A stretch of 64,000 bases of DNA, taken from Methanogranum sp963676045. GTDB lineage: Archaea; Thermoplasmatota; Thermoplasmata; Methanomassiliicoccales; Methanomethylophilaceae. The notes below the pieces were generated by a model. That model ran no database searches, had not been told where the DNA came from, and saw only the letters and a list, made by a program, of their open reading frames with translations. The position numbers and the translations under genes were made by a program. Positions 1 through 8,822 of this stretch are shown here, in pieces. The DNA is taken from contig OY780938.1 in assembly GCA_963676045.1 (NCBI GenBank), positions 682,001 to 746,000 on the forward strand, given 5' to 3'. Each line of letters starts with the position of its first letter. Position 1 is the first letter of the stretch.

Positions 1-2
1 AC

Positions 3-413
3 GTACGGAAATATTTAAAGAACTCCCTATCTCTAGGCTATGAAGATTCACGCATCCCTCTGATAAAAAACTTAATGAACTCTAAAAATCCCACTCTGCA
101 GAAGGAAGCATACGAAATTTGCATAAATGTAAAAAATCCGGGAGCTACAATTTCATTTAATCTGTACTCGATGTACAATCTTGGATTGGGAACAGAAAAA
201 AATCCTAATAAATCAATATACTACTTAAAACGGAGTGCAAGCATGCATTATTGGCGTGCAGAGAATAAACTTATCAACTTGTTGATAATAGATGGGTCAT
301 CTGATTCAATCAATGAAGCTATCAATTTGTGTAAAGACATAAAATCAAATAAACGCAGAAATATTGAATTTGCAACGAAGATTCTAGAATCCCTTAATTT
401 AAATGAAATATAA
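3..413 (+). CDS. Sel1-repeat-like protein, 5' end outside the window
   Basis: The reading frame is open from base 3 to the TAA at 411-413, so the first ATG in the window (75) is probably internal and the gene likely begins upstream. The visible ~136 residues show Sel1/TPR-like helical hairpins: a segment ending YNLGLGTEKNPNKSIYYLKR matches the LG-x-G-x-G/A-x-x-Y/W pattern of Sel1 repeats. It lies tail to tail with the ABC-ATPase/Sel1 fusion at 554-2506, which carries the same repeat type, so it may be a partner of that system. The region is AT-rich. The molecular function is unknown. Confidence 0.6.
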   Translation, partial: VRKYLKNSLSLGYEDSRIPLIKNLMNSKNPTLQKEAYEICINVKNPGATISFNLYSMYNLGLGTEKNPNKSIYYLKRSASMHYWRAENKLINLLIIDGSSDSINEAINLCKDIKSNKRRNIEFATKILESLNLNEI

Positions 414-553
414 TGATGTGTATTTGTTATTTTCATTGTCCAGTATCCAAAAATCTTTTTTACACAATACAAAAATGCATACTGTTTACAAATCTTCGTA
501 CATATTAGATCTCTACTCCAACTAAAAATTTTAATTATTTTCTCAAAAAGATT

Positions 554-2506
554 TCAAATCTTATGAAGCTTTTTTAATTCACGTGAAGCAAGTTTATTTC
601 CAGCATCCGATGACATCTTAAAAAGACGTTCTGCTTCTACTTGATTTACGTCTACACCGATACCGTCCCTATACATAAGCCCTAATTGAAAAAGTCCAAC
701 ATGATTGTTGTAATTGGCTGCTGTTGCATTATATTTAAAGGCCTTATCTAAATCTGGAAGAATATTCTTCCCATCGGAGTAAATGTTTCCGAGTTCCACC
801 ATAGCCTCAGAATTGCTACATGCTGCTGCTCTTTGCATCCATTCAATAGCTTTTTCAATATCTTTTTTGGTTCCATATCCTAACCTGTACGACCTCCCCA
901 CTTCCACCATAGCTGGTATAAAACCTTCCTCAGCCGCCCTCAGATTCCATTTAAAATACATCTCTGATGAATGTGTATCATTTGTATTTCTCTTCTCCAA
1001 CGCCGCCAAAGAATACATAGTTTTTAGACGGGACTGTTTTGAATACACATCTAGCCACATATTAGACGTCACTTTGTCTTTAATTACGCCGAGACCGTCA
1101 CGGTACATTAACCCAATCGAAATCATTGCCTTGGAATTTCCAGTTAAAGCTGCTTTAGAATACCATTCAGCAGCTTTTTCTGGATTCATATCAACACCAT
1201 TACCTGTGCGATACATATTAGCCAGCTCCATCATTGCATTAATAGAACCGCCATTTATGGCTTTCATGATATAATTAAAAGAAGGATCGGATTCTTTTCT
1301 AACACCTTTTCCATCTCTCAACATGATACCTACCTGGAGTAATGCGGAGGAAATTCCCGCATCTGACGCTTCTTTATAGTATTTGAATGATTTGTTAAGG
1401 TTTGGCATCGTAAATATGCCATTACTATAACAATTAGCAAGTATGAGTGTGGCCTGAATGTTTCCATCTTTCGATAATTGCTCCAATCTCTGAAGAGCGT
1501 CAACGTCACTTTCACGATTGTCCATAATACGAAACAACCTGTAAGCTTCCAAATTTCCTGCATCTGCAGCATCTGTGTATATCCTTCTGGCTTCTTCTAT
1601 ATCTCCTCTATCTGCAAGAAGATTTGCTAAATTCATCATTGAGTCTACATAACCCAAGTTCATTGCCTTACGGAACCAATATTCAGCTTTAACCTCGTCT
1701 TTATCTACATTAATTCCATCGCGATAAATTACACCAAGCCGATTTTGTAATATGGTATCTCCAGATTCGGCACCACGTGTTACTATTTCGATAGAATCCA
1801 AAAGGCTGGATTCATATTTTGTACAAATAGAAAATGGGGGACCGATTTCCACTATAGATCCATTATCCATCCATACCACGCGATCACATATCCTTTCTAT
1901 TGATCTCATATTATGAGATGTTATCACAATGGTCTTTCCATCATCTTTGAGATTTTTGAATATCTGGTTGCATTTAGCACCCATACCTGCATCCCCTACT
2001 GAAAGGATCTCGTCAAAGATCATTATGTCTTTTCTTAAAAAAAGAATTGTTGGTAGGGCTAATTTGGCCGACATACCAGAAGAGTATGTCTTTAAAGGCT
2101 CATCTATTACTTCACCAAGCCCTGAAAATTCAATAATATCGTCTATGAATTTATCAATTTCCTTTTCTGAAAATCCATAAAGAGAACACTTGGTGTATAT
2201 GTTTTCGCGACCTGTAAAATTACCATCAAAACCTGCACCGAGCTCAAGAATACTTACTACTTCACCAGAGCACTCTATTGTTCCAGTATCAGGTTTAAGA
2301 ATGCTGGATAATAATTTGAGTAGAGTGGACTTCCCTGATCCGTTCTGTCCTATTATACCCAGAACCTCGCCCTTGCGAATTTCAAAAGAAACGTTGTCGA
2401 TAACCTTATGGATTCTGGAGTTTCTCATTCCCCCAAATTTACTAGTGCGCTTTACCACATATGCCTTGGAAACATTTTTGATTTCTATTGCATTAGACAA
2501 ATCCAT
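554..2506 (-). CDS. ABC transporter ATPase (Wzt/TagH-like) fused to a Sel1-repeat solenoid
   Basis: 650 residues. Residues 1-235 form a polysaccharide-export type ATPase: Walker A GQNGSGKST (53-61), a YSSGMS signature (141-146) in place of LSGGQ as in Wzt/TagH proteins, Walker B plus catalytic Glu IMIFDE (161-166), and the switch His at 198. All catalytic positions are present. From about residue 246 to the end there are about eleven Sel1-like repeats (Y-R/S-x-G-x-G-V, then A-x-x-W/Y-x-x-x-A-x-x-G). In Wzt homologues a C-terminal domain binds the glycan chain end; here a protein-protein solenoid takes that place. The start overlaps the permease stop (TAATG), which implies a co-translated transporter for a surface glycan. 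Confidence 0.85.
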   Translation of the reverse strand: MDLSNAIEIKNVSKAYVVKRTSKFGGMRNSRIHKVIDNVSFEIRKGEVLGIIGQNGSGKSTLLKLLSSILKPDTGTIECSGEVVSILELGAGFDGNFTGRENIYTKCSLYGFSEKEIDKFIDDIIEFSGLGEVIDEPLKTYSSGMSAKLALPTILFLRKDIMIFDEILSVGDAGMGAKCNQIFKNLKDDGKTIVITSHNMRSIERICDRVVWMDNGSIVEIGPPFSICTKYESSLLDSIEIVTRGAESGDTILQNRLGVIYRDGINVDKDEVKAEYWFRKAMNLGYVDSMMNLANLLADRGDIEEARRIYTDAADAGNLEAYRLFRIMDNRESDVDALQRLEQLSKDGNIQATLILANCYSNGIFTMPNLNKSFKYYKEASDAGISSALLQVGIMLRDGKGVRKESDPSFNYIMKAINGGSINAMMELANMYRTGNGVDMNPEKAAEWYSKAALTGNSKAMISIGLMYRDGLGVIKDKVTSNMWLDVYSKQSRLKTMYSLAALEKRNTNDTHSSEMYFKWNLRAAEEGFIPAMVEVGRSYRLGYGTKKDIEKAIEWMQRAAACSNSEAMVELGNIYSDGKNILPDLDKAFKYNATAANYNNHVGLFQLGLMYRDGIGVDVNQVEAERLFKMSSDAGNKLASRELKKLHKI

Positions 2507-3339
2507 TACAACAACTCCGCGAATTTACCTTCAAGTTTCTTAAAAACAATAAATCCAATTACTATCATGACAAATGCCAGAACTAAACACATTACAAATG
2601 TAAATATGTCTGGCATCCTACCATAATATATTACATCATGTAGAGCATTAATATAATATGTAGCAGGGTTAACCTTGAAGATGAATTGCATAATTTCACT
2701 ATTCATTGCGCTACTTCTGTAAATGACTGGTGTTGCAAAAAACATAATCATCGATAATGCACTCATTATTTGTGCCAAGTCTCTAAAATACACTGTGACT
2801 GAAGACAACAACATTGTAAGTCCGATAATAAATATAAATTCGGCAATCAAAATCACAGGCATAAACAAACAATAAGCCGTCATTATGCCCATCACTGTCA
2901 TTACAATCATTAGAATAGTGTAAGATATCAATGATGCTATTAGAGCTACGGTTGCATGAACAAAAACTAGAATTTCTCTCGGAAATATAGATTTAGTTAT
3001 CATTGATGCTTTACCAACAATAACTTTGCTTCCACCATTCATGGCGGACATAAATAACGTAAATCCAAATACACCTGACGCCATATATGCCCAATAGTTT
3101 GGCAAGTCTTTACCAAAAATTGTGGTAAATATTATCAAATATATAATTATAGAAACAAAAGGGAATATTGCATGCCAAAAATATCCTAAAATGGAGTTAC
3201 GATATTTTCCTTTGAATTCCTTTTTCACCATACCGACATACATATGTCTATATTTCCAAAGATATGATAGATATTCGCCCGCTCTCCTAATAGTATGGCT
3301 ATTAGAATTTTTCATGCGAGATAGTACATTGTCTATCAT
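2506..3339 (-). CDS. ABC-2 type polysaccharide export permease (Wzm/TagG-like)
   Basis: 277 residues with about six hydrophobic segments after an amphipathic N-terminus. The stretch FKGKYRNSILGYFWHAIFPF around residues 42-61 is typical of TagG/Wzm permeases, which form the membrane channel that flips lipid-linked O-antigen or teichoic-acid-like glycans. It is immediately upstream of, and overlaps by one base, the ATPase/Sel1 gene, so the two form one transporter. The 570 bp upstream contain no gene and presumably hold the operon promoter. The substrate is unknown; the neighbouring epimerase and glycosyltransferase suggest a surface polysaccharide. Confidence 0.85.
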   Translation of the reverse strand: MIDNVLSRMKNSNSHTIRRAGEYLSYLWKYRHMYVGMVKKEFKGKYRNSILGYFWHAIFPFVSIIIYLIIFTTIFGKDLPNYWAYMASGVFGFTLFMSAMNGGSKVIVGKASMITKSIFPREILVFVHATVALIASLISYTILMIVMTVMGIMTAYCLFMPVILIAEFIFIIGLTMLLSSVTVYFRDLAQIMSALSMIMFFATPVIYRSSAMNSEIMQFIFKVNPATYYINALHDVIYYGRMPDIFTFVMCLVLAFVMIVIGFIVFKKLEGKFAELL

Positions 3340-3913
3340 GAGTTGTACATCGTTGGAATGATATTAATCTTTATCATCGAGTAATAATGTGTGGCCTCAT
3401 TTTTAATCCTTAGTTGATTTCAGTTAAAGCAGATTATTAAATTTTTAATATGTGTAATCGATATAACGATTGCGTGTTATCAGAACATCTTTTAACCCTT
3501 TGAATCATGTAATACATGTACGGTACTAAACAGTATAATTAAACAATTCAGAATGATGCGCGTTTAATAGGCACCTGTTAATAACATTCCTTGCGATATC
3601 GATCAAATTCAAAATACCGATTTTGCTGTACAATACCGATATGCTATCATAGTACACTCTAGAAAATATCTTAAACCTCTATGCGACAAAAGGACCTAGG
3701 ACGATAATATAATATAAACAGTGCCAATAGACGTCAAGGATCTATAAAAAACTATAAATGTTAATAATACACCTAAAATGGTTAGTACGAATTAATAATT
3801 TCAAAAAGAAGAGAAGCAAGAGGCCAAAGACTTCCGAACCCTCTCCGTGAACGTATAGACAATTTACCGCATAAAGATTTTTAAATATTTTACTAAGTTA
3901 AAGTTATAAATTA
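3340..3913. other. AT-rich intergenic region, 574 bp
   Basis: Both flanking genes are on the minus strand, so this stretch separates the epimerase 3' end from the permease start and presumably carries the promoter of the export operon. I see no open frame with protein-like character, no tRNA and no long inverted repeat. Base composition is distinctly AT-rich compared with the genes. Confidence 0.6.
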
Positions 3914-4855
3914 TCAATTTTTAAGCTTTTTATAAATTTTTTCTGTAGACTCTTTTATTGCATCGATTGAACTATATCTATATTTCCATCCATTCATTCT
4001 TGCCAAATTTATATTCAATTCATAATGCGTAACATCTCCTTTCCATCCATTACTTCCACCTGTAAATCTATAAATAACATTCTTTAAAGACATTATATCA
4101 CATACAATATCTGCGATTGTAACAACGTCTACAGATGAATCCGTCGATATGTTATAAACATTCAATCCTTCTTTAACATTGAATTTTGATAACCAATTAA
4201 CAATATCATCTACGTAGACATATTGTTTGGTCTGTCTACCATCACCTAAAATTTCCAATTCCTTCTCATCTACCAAAAGTTTACTAATAAAATCAGTAAT
4301 TACTCCCTGTGTCGCATCAGGACCTACAATATTGGCGAACCTTAGTATCATTGCATTCAAATTATTCATATAAACATAAGATGATATTACTGCCTCTGCC
4401 GCCATCTTGGATGCCCCGTAATAAGATATGGGAGCCAGCACAGCCGTCTCTGATACCTTAGAATCTACATTACCATATACTGTGGAACTGGAAGAGAACA
4501 CGATATTCTGCACCTTAGATCTTACCATGGCATCCAGGATATTCCTAATGATCCTCATGTTGTTTACATAGTCCTTCTGAGGATCGAAGACCTTAACGCT
4601 GGAATGGGCTGCGAACGCGTATACCGTGTCCGCACCTTCCATCACCGAAGAAAGCTCATCGATCCTTTCCTTATCTGCAAGGTCCATCTCAACGTATGTA
4701 ACCTTATTAGATTCCACAAGGTCCTTTATCCTGAACGCATCATTCTTAGGCGTGCGATCGATCGAAACCACCTCGATGTCGCCTTGCTCCACAAAAGCAC
4801 GTATGAGATGGCTTCCCAGGAATCCGGCGCCTCCGGCCACAACAACCTTCCTCAT
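3914..4855 (-). CDS. NAD-dependent nucleotide-sugar epimerase/dehydratase (extended SDR)
   Basis: 313 residues. The N-terminal Rossmann motif GGAGFLGSH (8-16) and the active-site YGASK (Y-x3-K), with an upstream SSSSTVYG serine segment, place it in the extended SDR family (GalE, RmlB, Gmd and relatives). It interconverts or dehydrates a nucleotide sugar in the cytoplasm; the exact substrate cannot be read from sequence. It overlaps the upstream glycosyltransferase by ATGA, so the two are translationally coupled. Its 3' half is more AT-rich than its 5' half. Likely role: precursor supply for the glycan exported by the ABC system downstream. Confidence 0.85.
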   Translation of the reverse strand: MRKVVVAGGAGFLGSHLIRAFVEQGDIEVVSIDRTPKNDAFRIKDLVESNKVTYVEMDLADKERIDELSSVMEGADTVYAFAAHSSVKVFDPQKDYVNNMRIIRNILDAMVRSKVQNIVFSSSSTVYGNVDSKVSETAVLAPISYYGASKMAAEAVISSYVYMNNLNAMILRFANIVGPDATQGVITDFISKLLVDEKELEILGDGRQTKQYVYVDDIVNWLSKFNVKEGLNVYNISTDSSVDVVTIADIVCDIMSLKNVIYRFTGGSNGWKGDVTHYELNINLARMNGWKYRYSSIDAIKESTEKIYKKLKN

Positions 4856-5895
4856 ACTTTTCCACCAATCATACCAGGTACCTTCCCTATCTTCACGAAC
4901 GGCCTGCCATCACGGTAGTACACCAGTTTGCAGAATGAACGTATCGCGATATAATACAATCTTGGAAAATATCTGTGCCAGAAGCCCTCCAACGAGAACG
5001 GATGCCTCAATGTCCTATCATACAATGCCTTGCATTCCTCGCTCTTCGCATACCCCATGTACCCTTGATACGTCATGTGGCTGCTCGCCCTGATCCTCAT
5101 CAATGCGAACCTTCTTGAAAATATACTCCTCATATCAGGATGATCCTTCAAAAGACCCTCGATGAAGTCATACGCCTTCAGTTCATCATGTCCCCTGTCG
5201 TCCCTGAACCTCTCGCTGCAGGTTATCGAATCGGAATGCCTCCTGTACCCGTACATGGGTCTGGAGTAATAGACGACCTTCTCAGCACACAATATCGACT
5301 GATAAGTATGATAGATGTCCTCAGACATCGTACTGTTGAATCTTATCCCGTTACTTACAAGGAAATCCCTGACGAACAATTTGCACCAGGTGGTCACAGG
5401 GTATTGCTCCATCGCCCTTGCGTAAAGGGCCTGGTCCCTTCCCATCACGGTGACAGTGCATCTCTCCTTAGGATACTCCTTGATCTTGCGGTCCTTGATG
5501 CCCGCATACACGAAATTGCAACAGACGAGATCCGCGGAATTATCCTTCTGAAGAGAGACCATCTCCTCCAAGAAATGAGGGGATGCCAGATCGTCCATGT
5601 CCATGAACCATACCAATCTACCGGAGGCGTTCTCGAGGCCTATGTTCCTTGCCCCTCCCAACCTCATCTCATCGGTCTGCACGATCACCTTGCAGAACCT
5701 TATGTCCTTCGAAGCATCCTTGACCTTCTCCAAGACGCCGTCGTCGCTCCTGGCATCCACTATGACGAGTATCTCATAATCCTTGAAAGTCTGCGCCGTG
5801 ATGAATCCCAGACAATCCTCTATGAATCTCCCGCCGTTGTAAACCGGAACGACAACGGTAACCTCGGGAATATCGCCAAGCATCACGAACACCAT
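4852..5895 (-). CDS. Family 2 glycosyltransferase
   Basis: 347 residues. The N-terminal GT-A fold is clear: VTVVVPVYNGGRFIEDCL at about 12-29, followed by EILVIVDARSDDG and a DMDD metal-binding motif (WFMDMDDLASPHF). The C-terminal third is basic and aromatic with no clear membrane span, suggesting a cytosolic or peripheral enzyme. It is the first gene of a two-gene unit with the epimerase (ATGA overlap). A TATA-like element near 5945 would leave a short leader. A second in-frame ATG at 5883 is an alternative start. The acceptor and donor are unknown. Confidence 0.85.
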   Translation of the reverse strand: MVFVMLGDIPEVTVVVPVYNGGRFIEDCLGFITAQTFKDYEILVIVDARSDDGVLEKVKDASKDIRFCKVIVQTDEMRLGGARNIGLENASGRLVWFMDMDDLASPHFLEEMVSLQKDNSADLVCCNFVYAGIKDRKIKEYPKERCTVTVMGRDQALYARAMEQYPVTTWCKLFVRDFLVSNGIRFNSTMSEDIYHTYQSILCAEKVVYYSRPMYGYRRHSDSITCSERFRDDRGHDELKAYDFIEGLLKDHPDMRSIFSRRFALMRIRASSHMTYQGYMGYAKSEECKALYDRTLRHPFSLEGFWHRYFPRLYYIAIRSFCKLVYYRDGRPFVKIGKVPGMIGGKV

Positions 5896-5995
5896 AATTC
5901 AATCTGAATGTCAGATGCCTCACTATTATGATTTGTTCATATAAATATAAGAGGTAAGTTGTTTGAACTGGTATCCAGTATTAACAATTGATTTA

Positions 5996-6613
5996 TCAAC
6001 TTATCAATAGCTCGACATCCACGAATATCCCCACATCATCCGTTGTATCGAACGTTATGGTAGGAACACCGCCTACGAGAGTGTATTCCGGAGTGCCAAC
6101 AATGCCATCTCCTGATATCGTTATCTCGACCTTGTACTGCAAATTATCATACGTGCAGTAATATGTGCTGTTTCCCTGATAGGAGCAATTCGAAACCCCC
6201 GATATTGTTATCTGAGATGAAGGGTCAACAGATGCGTACTCCTGCAAAATATTATCATTTATGTACATCGCGGGGAATGAAACTACACCTTCTGTATCGT
6301 AAGGGTTCACACGATAGGACCATTGTGCATAAAGAGTTGAGCCGTAATCCACTGACTCTCCCTCGTTATAAGATGTTCCAGTACCATCTGCCTTGGTGTT
6401 CCAGGAATCGAATGAATAATTACCATCCGTGAACACACATGGCACCACGGTGTTGGACTCGTAACTAATCGTCGTCTCTCCGTTGTACGTGCCGCCATTT
6501 CCATTGTATGTCACGCTTTTGGTTTCGTTGCTGTTTGATAATCCGTAGATGCCCGCCGCAACTATCACGATGGCAACAGCTACCACCGCAACAATGATTG
6601 TTTTTTTATCCAT
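5996..6613 (-). CDS. Secreted or membrane-anchored protein with InlB B-repeat
   Basis: About 205 residues from the ATG at 6613, chosen over the upstream in-frame start (6715) because it has a GGAG ribosome-binding site nine bases upstream and begins directly with a basic n-region and a hydrophobic helix (MDKKTIIVAVVAVAIVIVAA). Next comes a Listeria-Bacteroides (Flg_new/InlB B) repeat: VTYNGNGGTYNG, then W-N-T-x-x-D-G-T-G-T-x-Y and LYAQW. The rest is beta-rich, with no second membrane span. Such repeats occur in cell-surface proteins of gut Methanomassiliicoccales. It is probably exposed outside the membrane; the ligand is unknown. Confidence 0.7.
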   Translation of the reverse strand: MDKKTIIVAVVAVAIVIVAAGIYGLSNSNETKSVTYNGNGGTYNGETTISYESNTVVPCVFTDGNYSFDSWNTKADGTGTSYNEGESVDYGSTLYAQWSYRVNPYDTEGVVSFPAMYINDNILQEYASVDPSSQITISGVSNCSYQGNSTYYCTYDNLQYKVEITISGDGIVGTPEYTLVGGVPTITFDTTDDVGIFVDVELLIS

Positions 6614-6723
6614 GGGTGTTAACTCCAGTGTGAGTATATTATCATTATCGAAGAAAGGAACAACATAGATATCGGATGATGAACCTCGAAAAGGAATTAA
6701 TACGGAATCAGCCACTAACCACC

Positions 6724-7188
6724 ATGCACGACATAACTGTCATCGGCATCAGGGGCGATGCCTCGTTCCAGGAGATGGTCTCGTACTTCACATCGATGGG
6801 CGGGGACGTCGTATTGTTCGACCCGGACATGGTCTGCGGCAAGTCCCACATAATGTCCGCCGCGATGCATGCGGAGAGGGCCTTAGAGCAAGGCCATCCG
6901 CGTTCCAAGAACATCCTCACCGAGACTATACTCTATGCGGGATGCGACAGGCAGATCGGCAAGGCCATGAAGAAGATGGGGCCTAAGCCCGGAAGGAACG
7001 AGTACGTCGCATGCATCTTCGATGCTGGGTATGCTGATATCGAGGACATCGGCATGACCAGGGACGACCGCCTTTGCGAGATATCCCTTGAGAAAGTTAA
7101 GAATCTTGACATACCCATCGACCCAGACCTATCCCTGGAAGACCAGGTATTGGAGGCCATCGCGATGGTGGACCTTCTGAAACAGTGA
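6724..7188 (+). CDS. cgi121: KEOPS complex subunit Cgi121
   Basis: 154 residues from the ATG at 6724. The frame is open to an ATG at 6676, but 6724 aligns with the usual N-terminus (V-I-G-I-R-G) and has a TTAATA box centred about 25 bases upstream, fitting a leaderless transcript. The signature ILTETILYAGCDRQIGKAMK corresponds to the Cgi121 helix that contacts tRNA and the Bud32 kinase. Cgi121 is the tRNA-recruiting subunit of KEOPS, which makes t6A37 in tRNAs. No other KEOPS subunit is in the window. It converges on the mevalonate operon, with a hairpin between them. Confidence 0.75.
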   Translation: MHDITVIGIRGDASFQEMVSYFTSMGGDVVLFDPDMVCGKSHIMSAAMHAERALEQGHPRSKNILTETILYAGCDRQIGKAMKKMGPKPGRNEYVACIFDAGYADIEDIGMTRDDRLCEISLEKVKNLDIPIDPDLSLEDQVLEAIAMVDLLKQ

Positions 7189-7218
7189 TATTTATCAAAA
7201 ATTTATAAAAGTGTTTAT

Positions 7219-7238
7219 ATCGGGGCCTGAGCCCCGAT
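7219..7238. terminator. GC-rich hairpin between convergent genes
   Basis: ATCGGGGC, a CTGA loop and GCCCCGAT form a perfect 8-bp stem between the 3' ends of cgi121 and the DUF35 gene. On the minus strand it is followed by an AT-rich tract rich in T. It likely ends or protects transcripts from both sides. Confidence 0.55.
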
Positions 7239-7244
7239 CAGACC

Positions 7245-7649
7245 TCACTGGTCTGGGACGAACTTGAATCCGTAGTGGATGACACCCGATGCGCCGTCTG
7301 CGTCCAATTTACGCAGTACAGCACGCACAGGCATTCCGATCTCGATCTTCTCGAGGTCGACGTCCACTAGCTGTCCGGACAGGAGGACCCCGTCCTTGTT
7401 CCTCACCATGGCAACGGCATACGGTTTCTGCATGTTGTTGCATTCCGGTGCCTCGTGTATGACGGAGAACGAGTAGACCTCTCCGTGCCTGTCGAGCATG
7501 AAGTCCTTGATCTTCCCCACGCTCGCCCTGCGACATACAGGGCAGAACGAACGGGAAGGGAAGAACACCTTGCCGCAGTGCTCGCATTTCGTTCCCTTGA
7601 GGTTGTACCTTCCGGGGATCTCCCTCCACTCCTTCGCTACCGATGACAT
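7245..7649 (-). CDS. DUF35 zinc-ribbon/OB-fold acyl-CoA-binding scaffold protein
   Basis: 134 residues. The rubredoxin-like zinc ribbon near the N-terminus has CEHC...CPVC (C-x2-C, about 12 residues, C-x2-C), followed by an OB-fold with the GEVYSFSVIHEAP strand typical of DUF35. In archaea this protein bridges acetoacetyl-CoA thiolase and HMG-CoA synthase, sharing a CoA tunnel so that acetoacetyl-CoA is passed on without release. Here it is the last gene of that cluster, with its start overlapping the thiolase stop (TGATG). The cysteines are intact. Confidence 0.9.
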   Translation of the reverse strand: MSSVAKEWREIPGRYNLKGTKCEHCGKVFFPSRSFCPVCRRASVGKIKDFMLDRHGEVYSFSVIHEAPECNNMQKPYAVAMVRNKDGVLLSGQLVDVDLEKIEIGMPVRAVLRKLDADGASGVIHYGFKFVPDQ

Positions 7650-8818
7650 CAGATCGCCTCCATTATGCTGACGGTGACAGCGGAACCGTTCCCTCCGACC
7701 GACTGCGCCAGTCCGTACTTGGCTCCCTTGACCTGCCTCTTTCCGGCATCGTTCCTGAGCTGCTCGGCAATCTCAACAATCTGCGCGACTCCTGCCGCAC
7801 CTATTGGGTATCCCCTCGCCTTCAGACCGCCGGATGTGTTGATGGCGACCTTGCCTGAATCGAAATGCGTCTCCGCGTTCAGGAATGCCTTTCCAGCATC
7901 GTGCTTTCCATAGAATCCGAGATCGTGGAGCGCCATGACACCGGACACCGTGTAGTCATCGTGTATCTCGGCGACGTTGATGTCGTGGGCCTTGATGCCT
8001 GCCATCTGGTACGCCCTCTTGGCGGCAGCCTGGGTCGCCTTGAATTCGGTTATGGAGTCCCTCTGGAACAATGCCAATGTGTCGCTTGCCTGTGCAACCG
8101 ATGCGACCTTGACGTATTTGTCGGTGTGCTTCTTTGCCTCGCTGAGAGGACAGAGTATGACCGCCGCCGCACCATCCGAGATCGGAGCGCAATCGAACAC
8201 ACCCAGAGGTGTGGCTACCGGTCCCGATTTAAGGACCGTCTCCAATGGGACGGCCTTCCTGAACTGTGCTCCAGGGTTCAACTCTCCGTGGAAGTGGCTG
8301 TTGACCGCTACGGATGCGATCTCCTCGCGTGTCGCTATCTTGTCATGAATCATCCTTCTGGCTATCATAGCGTAGTTGGATGCGAGCGTGACTCCCATGC
8401 CTGCCTCCCACTCTGCGTCTGCCGTGGCGTCCATGACCGAGTTTATGGATGCGTCGTCGAGGTCGGTCATCTTCTCCGCCCCTCCGACCATCACTATGTT
8501 GTGGATGCCGGATGCTACGGCCATGACGGCCTCCCTGAATGCGACTCCTCCGGATGCCCCTCCGGCCTCGACCCTTGTCGCTGGGACATGGTTGGTCGCC
8601 ATTCCGGAGTAATCGGCTACCAATGCATCGACATGCTGTTGGTTGATGAAGCGCCCTGCGCACATGTTGCCGATGAAAAGACCGTCTATCTCGTCTCCCG
8701 AGAGATTCGCGTCCTGTATCGCCTTGGTACCGGCCTCGATCCCGAGGTCCCTGAATGATTTCTCCCAGAGCTCACCGAATTTGGTGGCCCCTATTCCTAT
8801 GATCGCTACGTCTCTCAT
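7649..8818 (-). CDS. Archaeal thiolase-like protein with altered active site
   Basis: 389 residues, full length for archaeal acetoacetyl-CoA thiolases and similar end to end (MRDVAIIGIGATKFGELWEK at the start, VAEIHDDYT and GGLKARGYPIG near the end). Family members normally read V-E-A-A-C-A-S-G and K-A-x-G-H-P-x-G. Here these are VEAGGASG (Gly87 where the nucleophilic Cys is expected) and KARGYPIG (Tyr for the catalytic His); the codons GGG and TAC are clear. The protein therefore probably cannot carry out the usual Claisen condensation. Position between HMG-CoA synthase and DUF35 says it belongs to the mevalonate entry complex; a structural or divergent role is inference. Confidence 0.85.
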   Translation of the reverse strand: MRDVAIIGIGATKFGELWEKSFRDLGIEAGTKAIQDANLSGDEIDGLFIGNMCAGRFINQQHVDALVADYSGMATNHVPATRVEAGGASGGVAFREAVMAVASGIHNIVMVGGAEKMTDLDDASINSVMDATADAEWEAGMGVTLASNYAMIARRMIHDKIATREEIASVAVNSHFHGELNPGAQFRKAVPLETVLKSGPVATPLGVFDCAPISDGAAAVILCPLSEAKKHTDKYVKVASVAQASDTLALFQRDSITEFKATQAAAKRAYQMAGIKAHDINVAEIHDDYTVSGVMALHDLGFYGKHDAGKAFLNAETHFDSGKVAINTSGGLKARGYPIGAAGVAQIVEIAEQLRNDAGKRQVKGAKYGLAQSVGGNGSAVTVSIMEAI

Positions 8819-8822
8819 GTTA

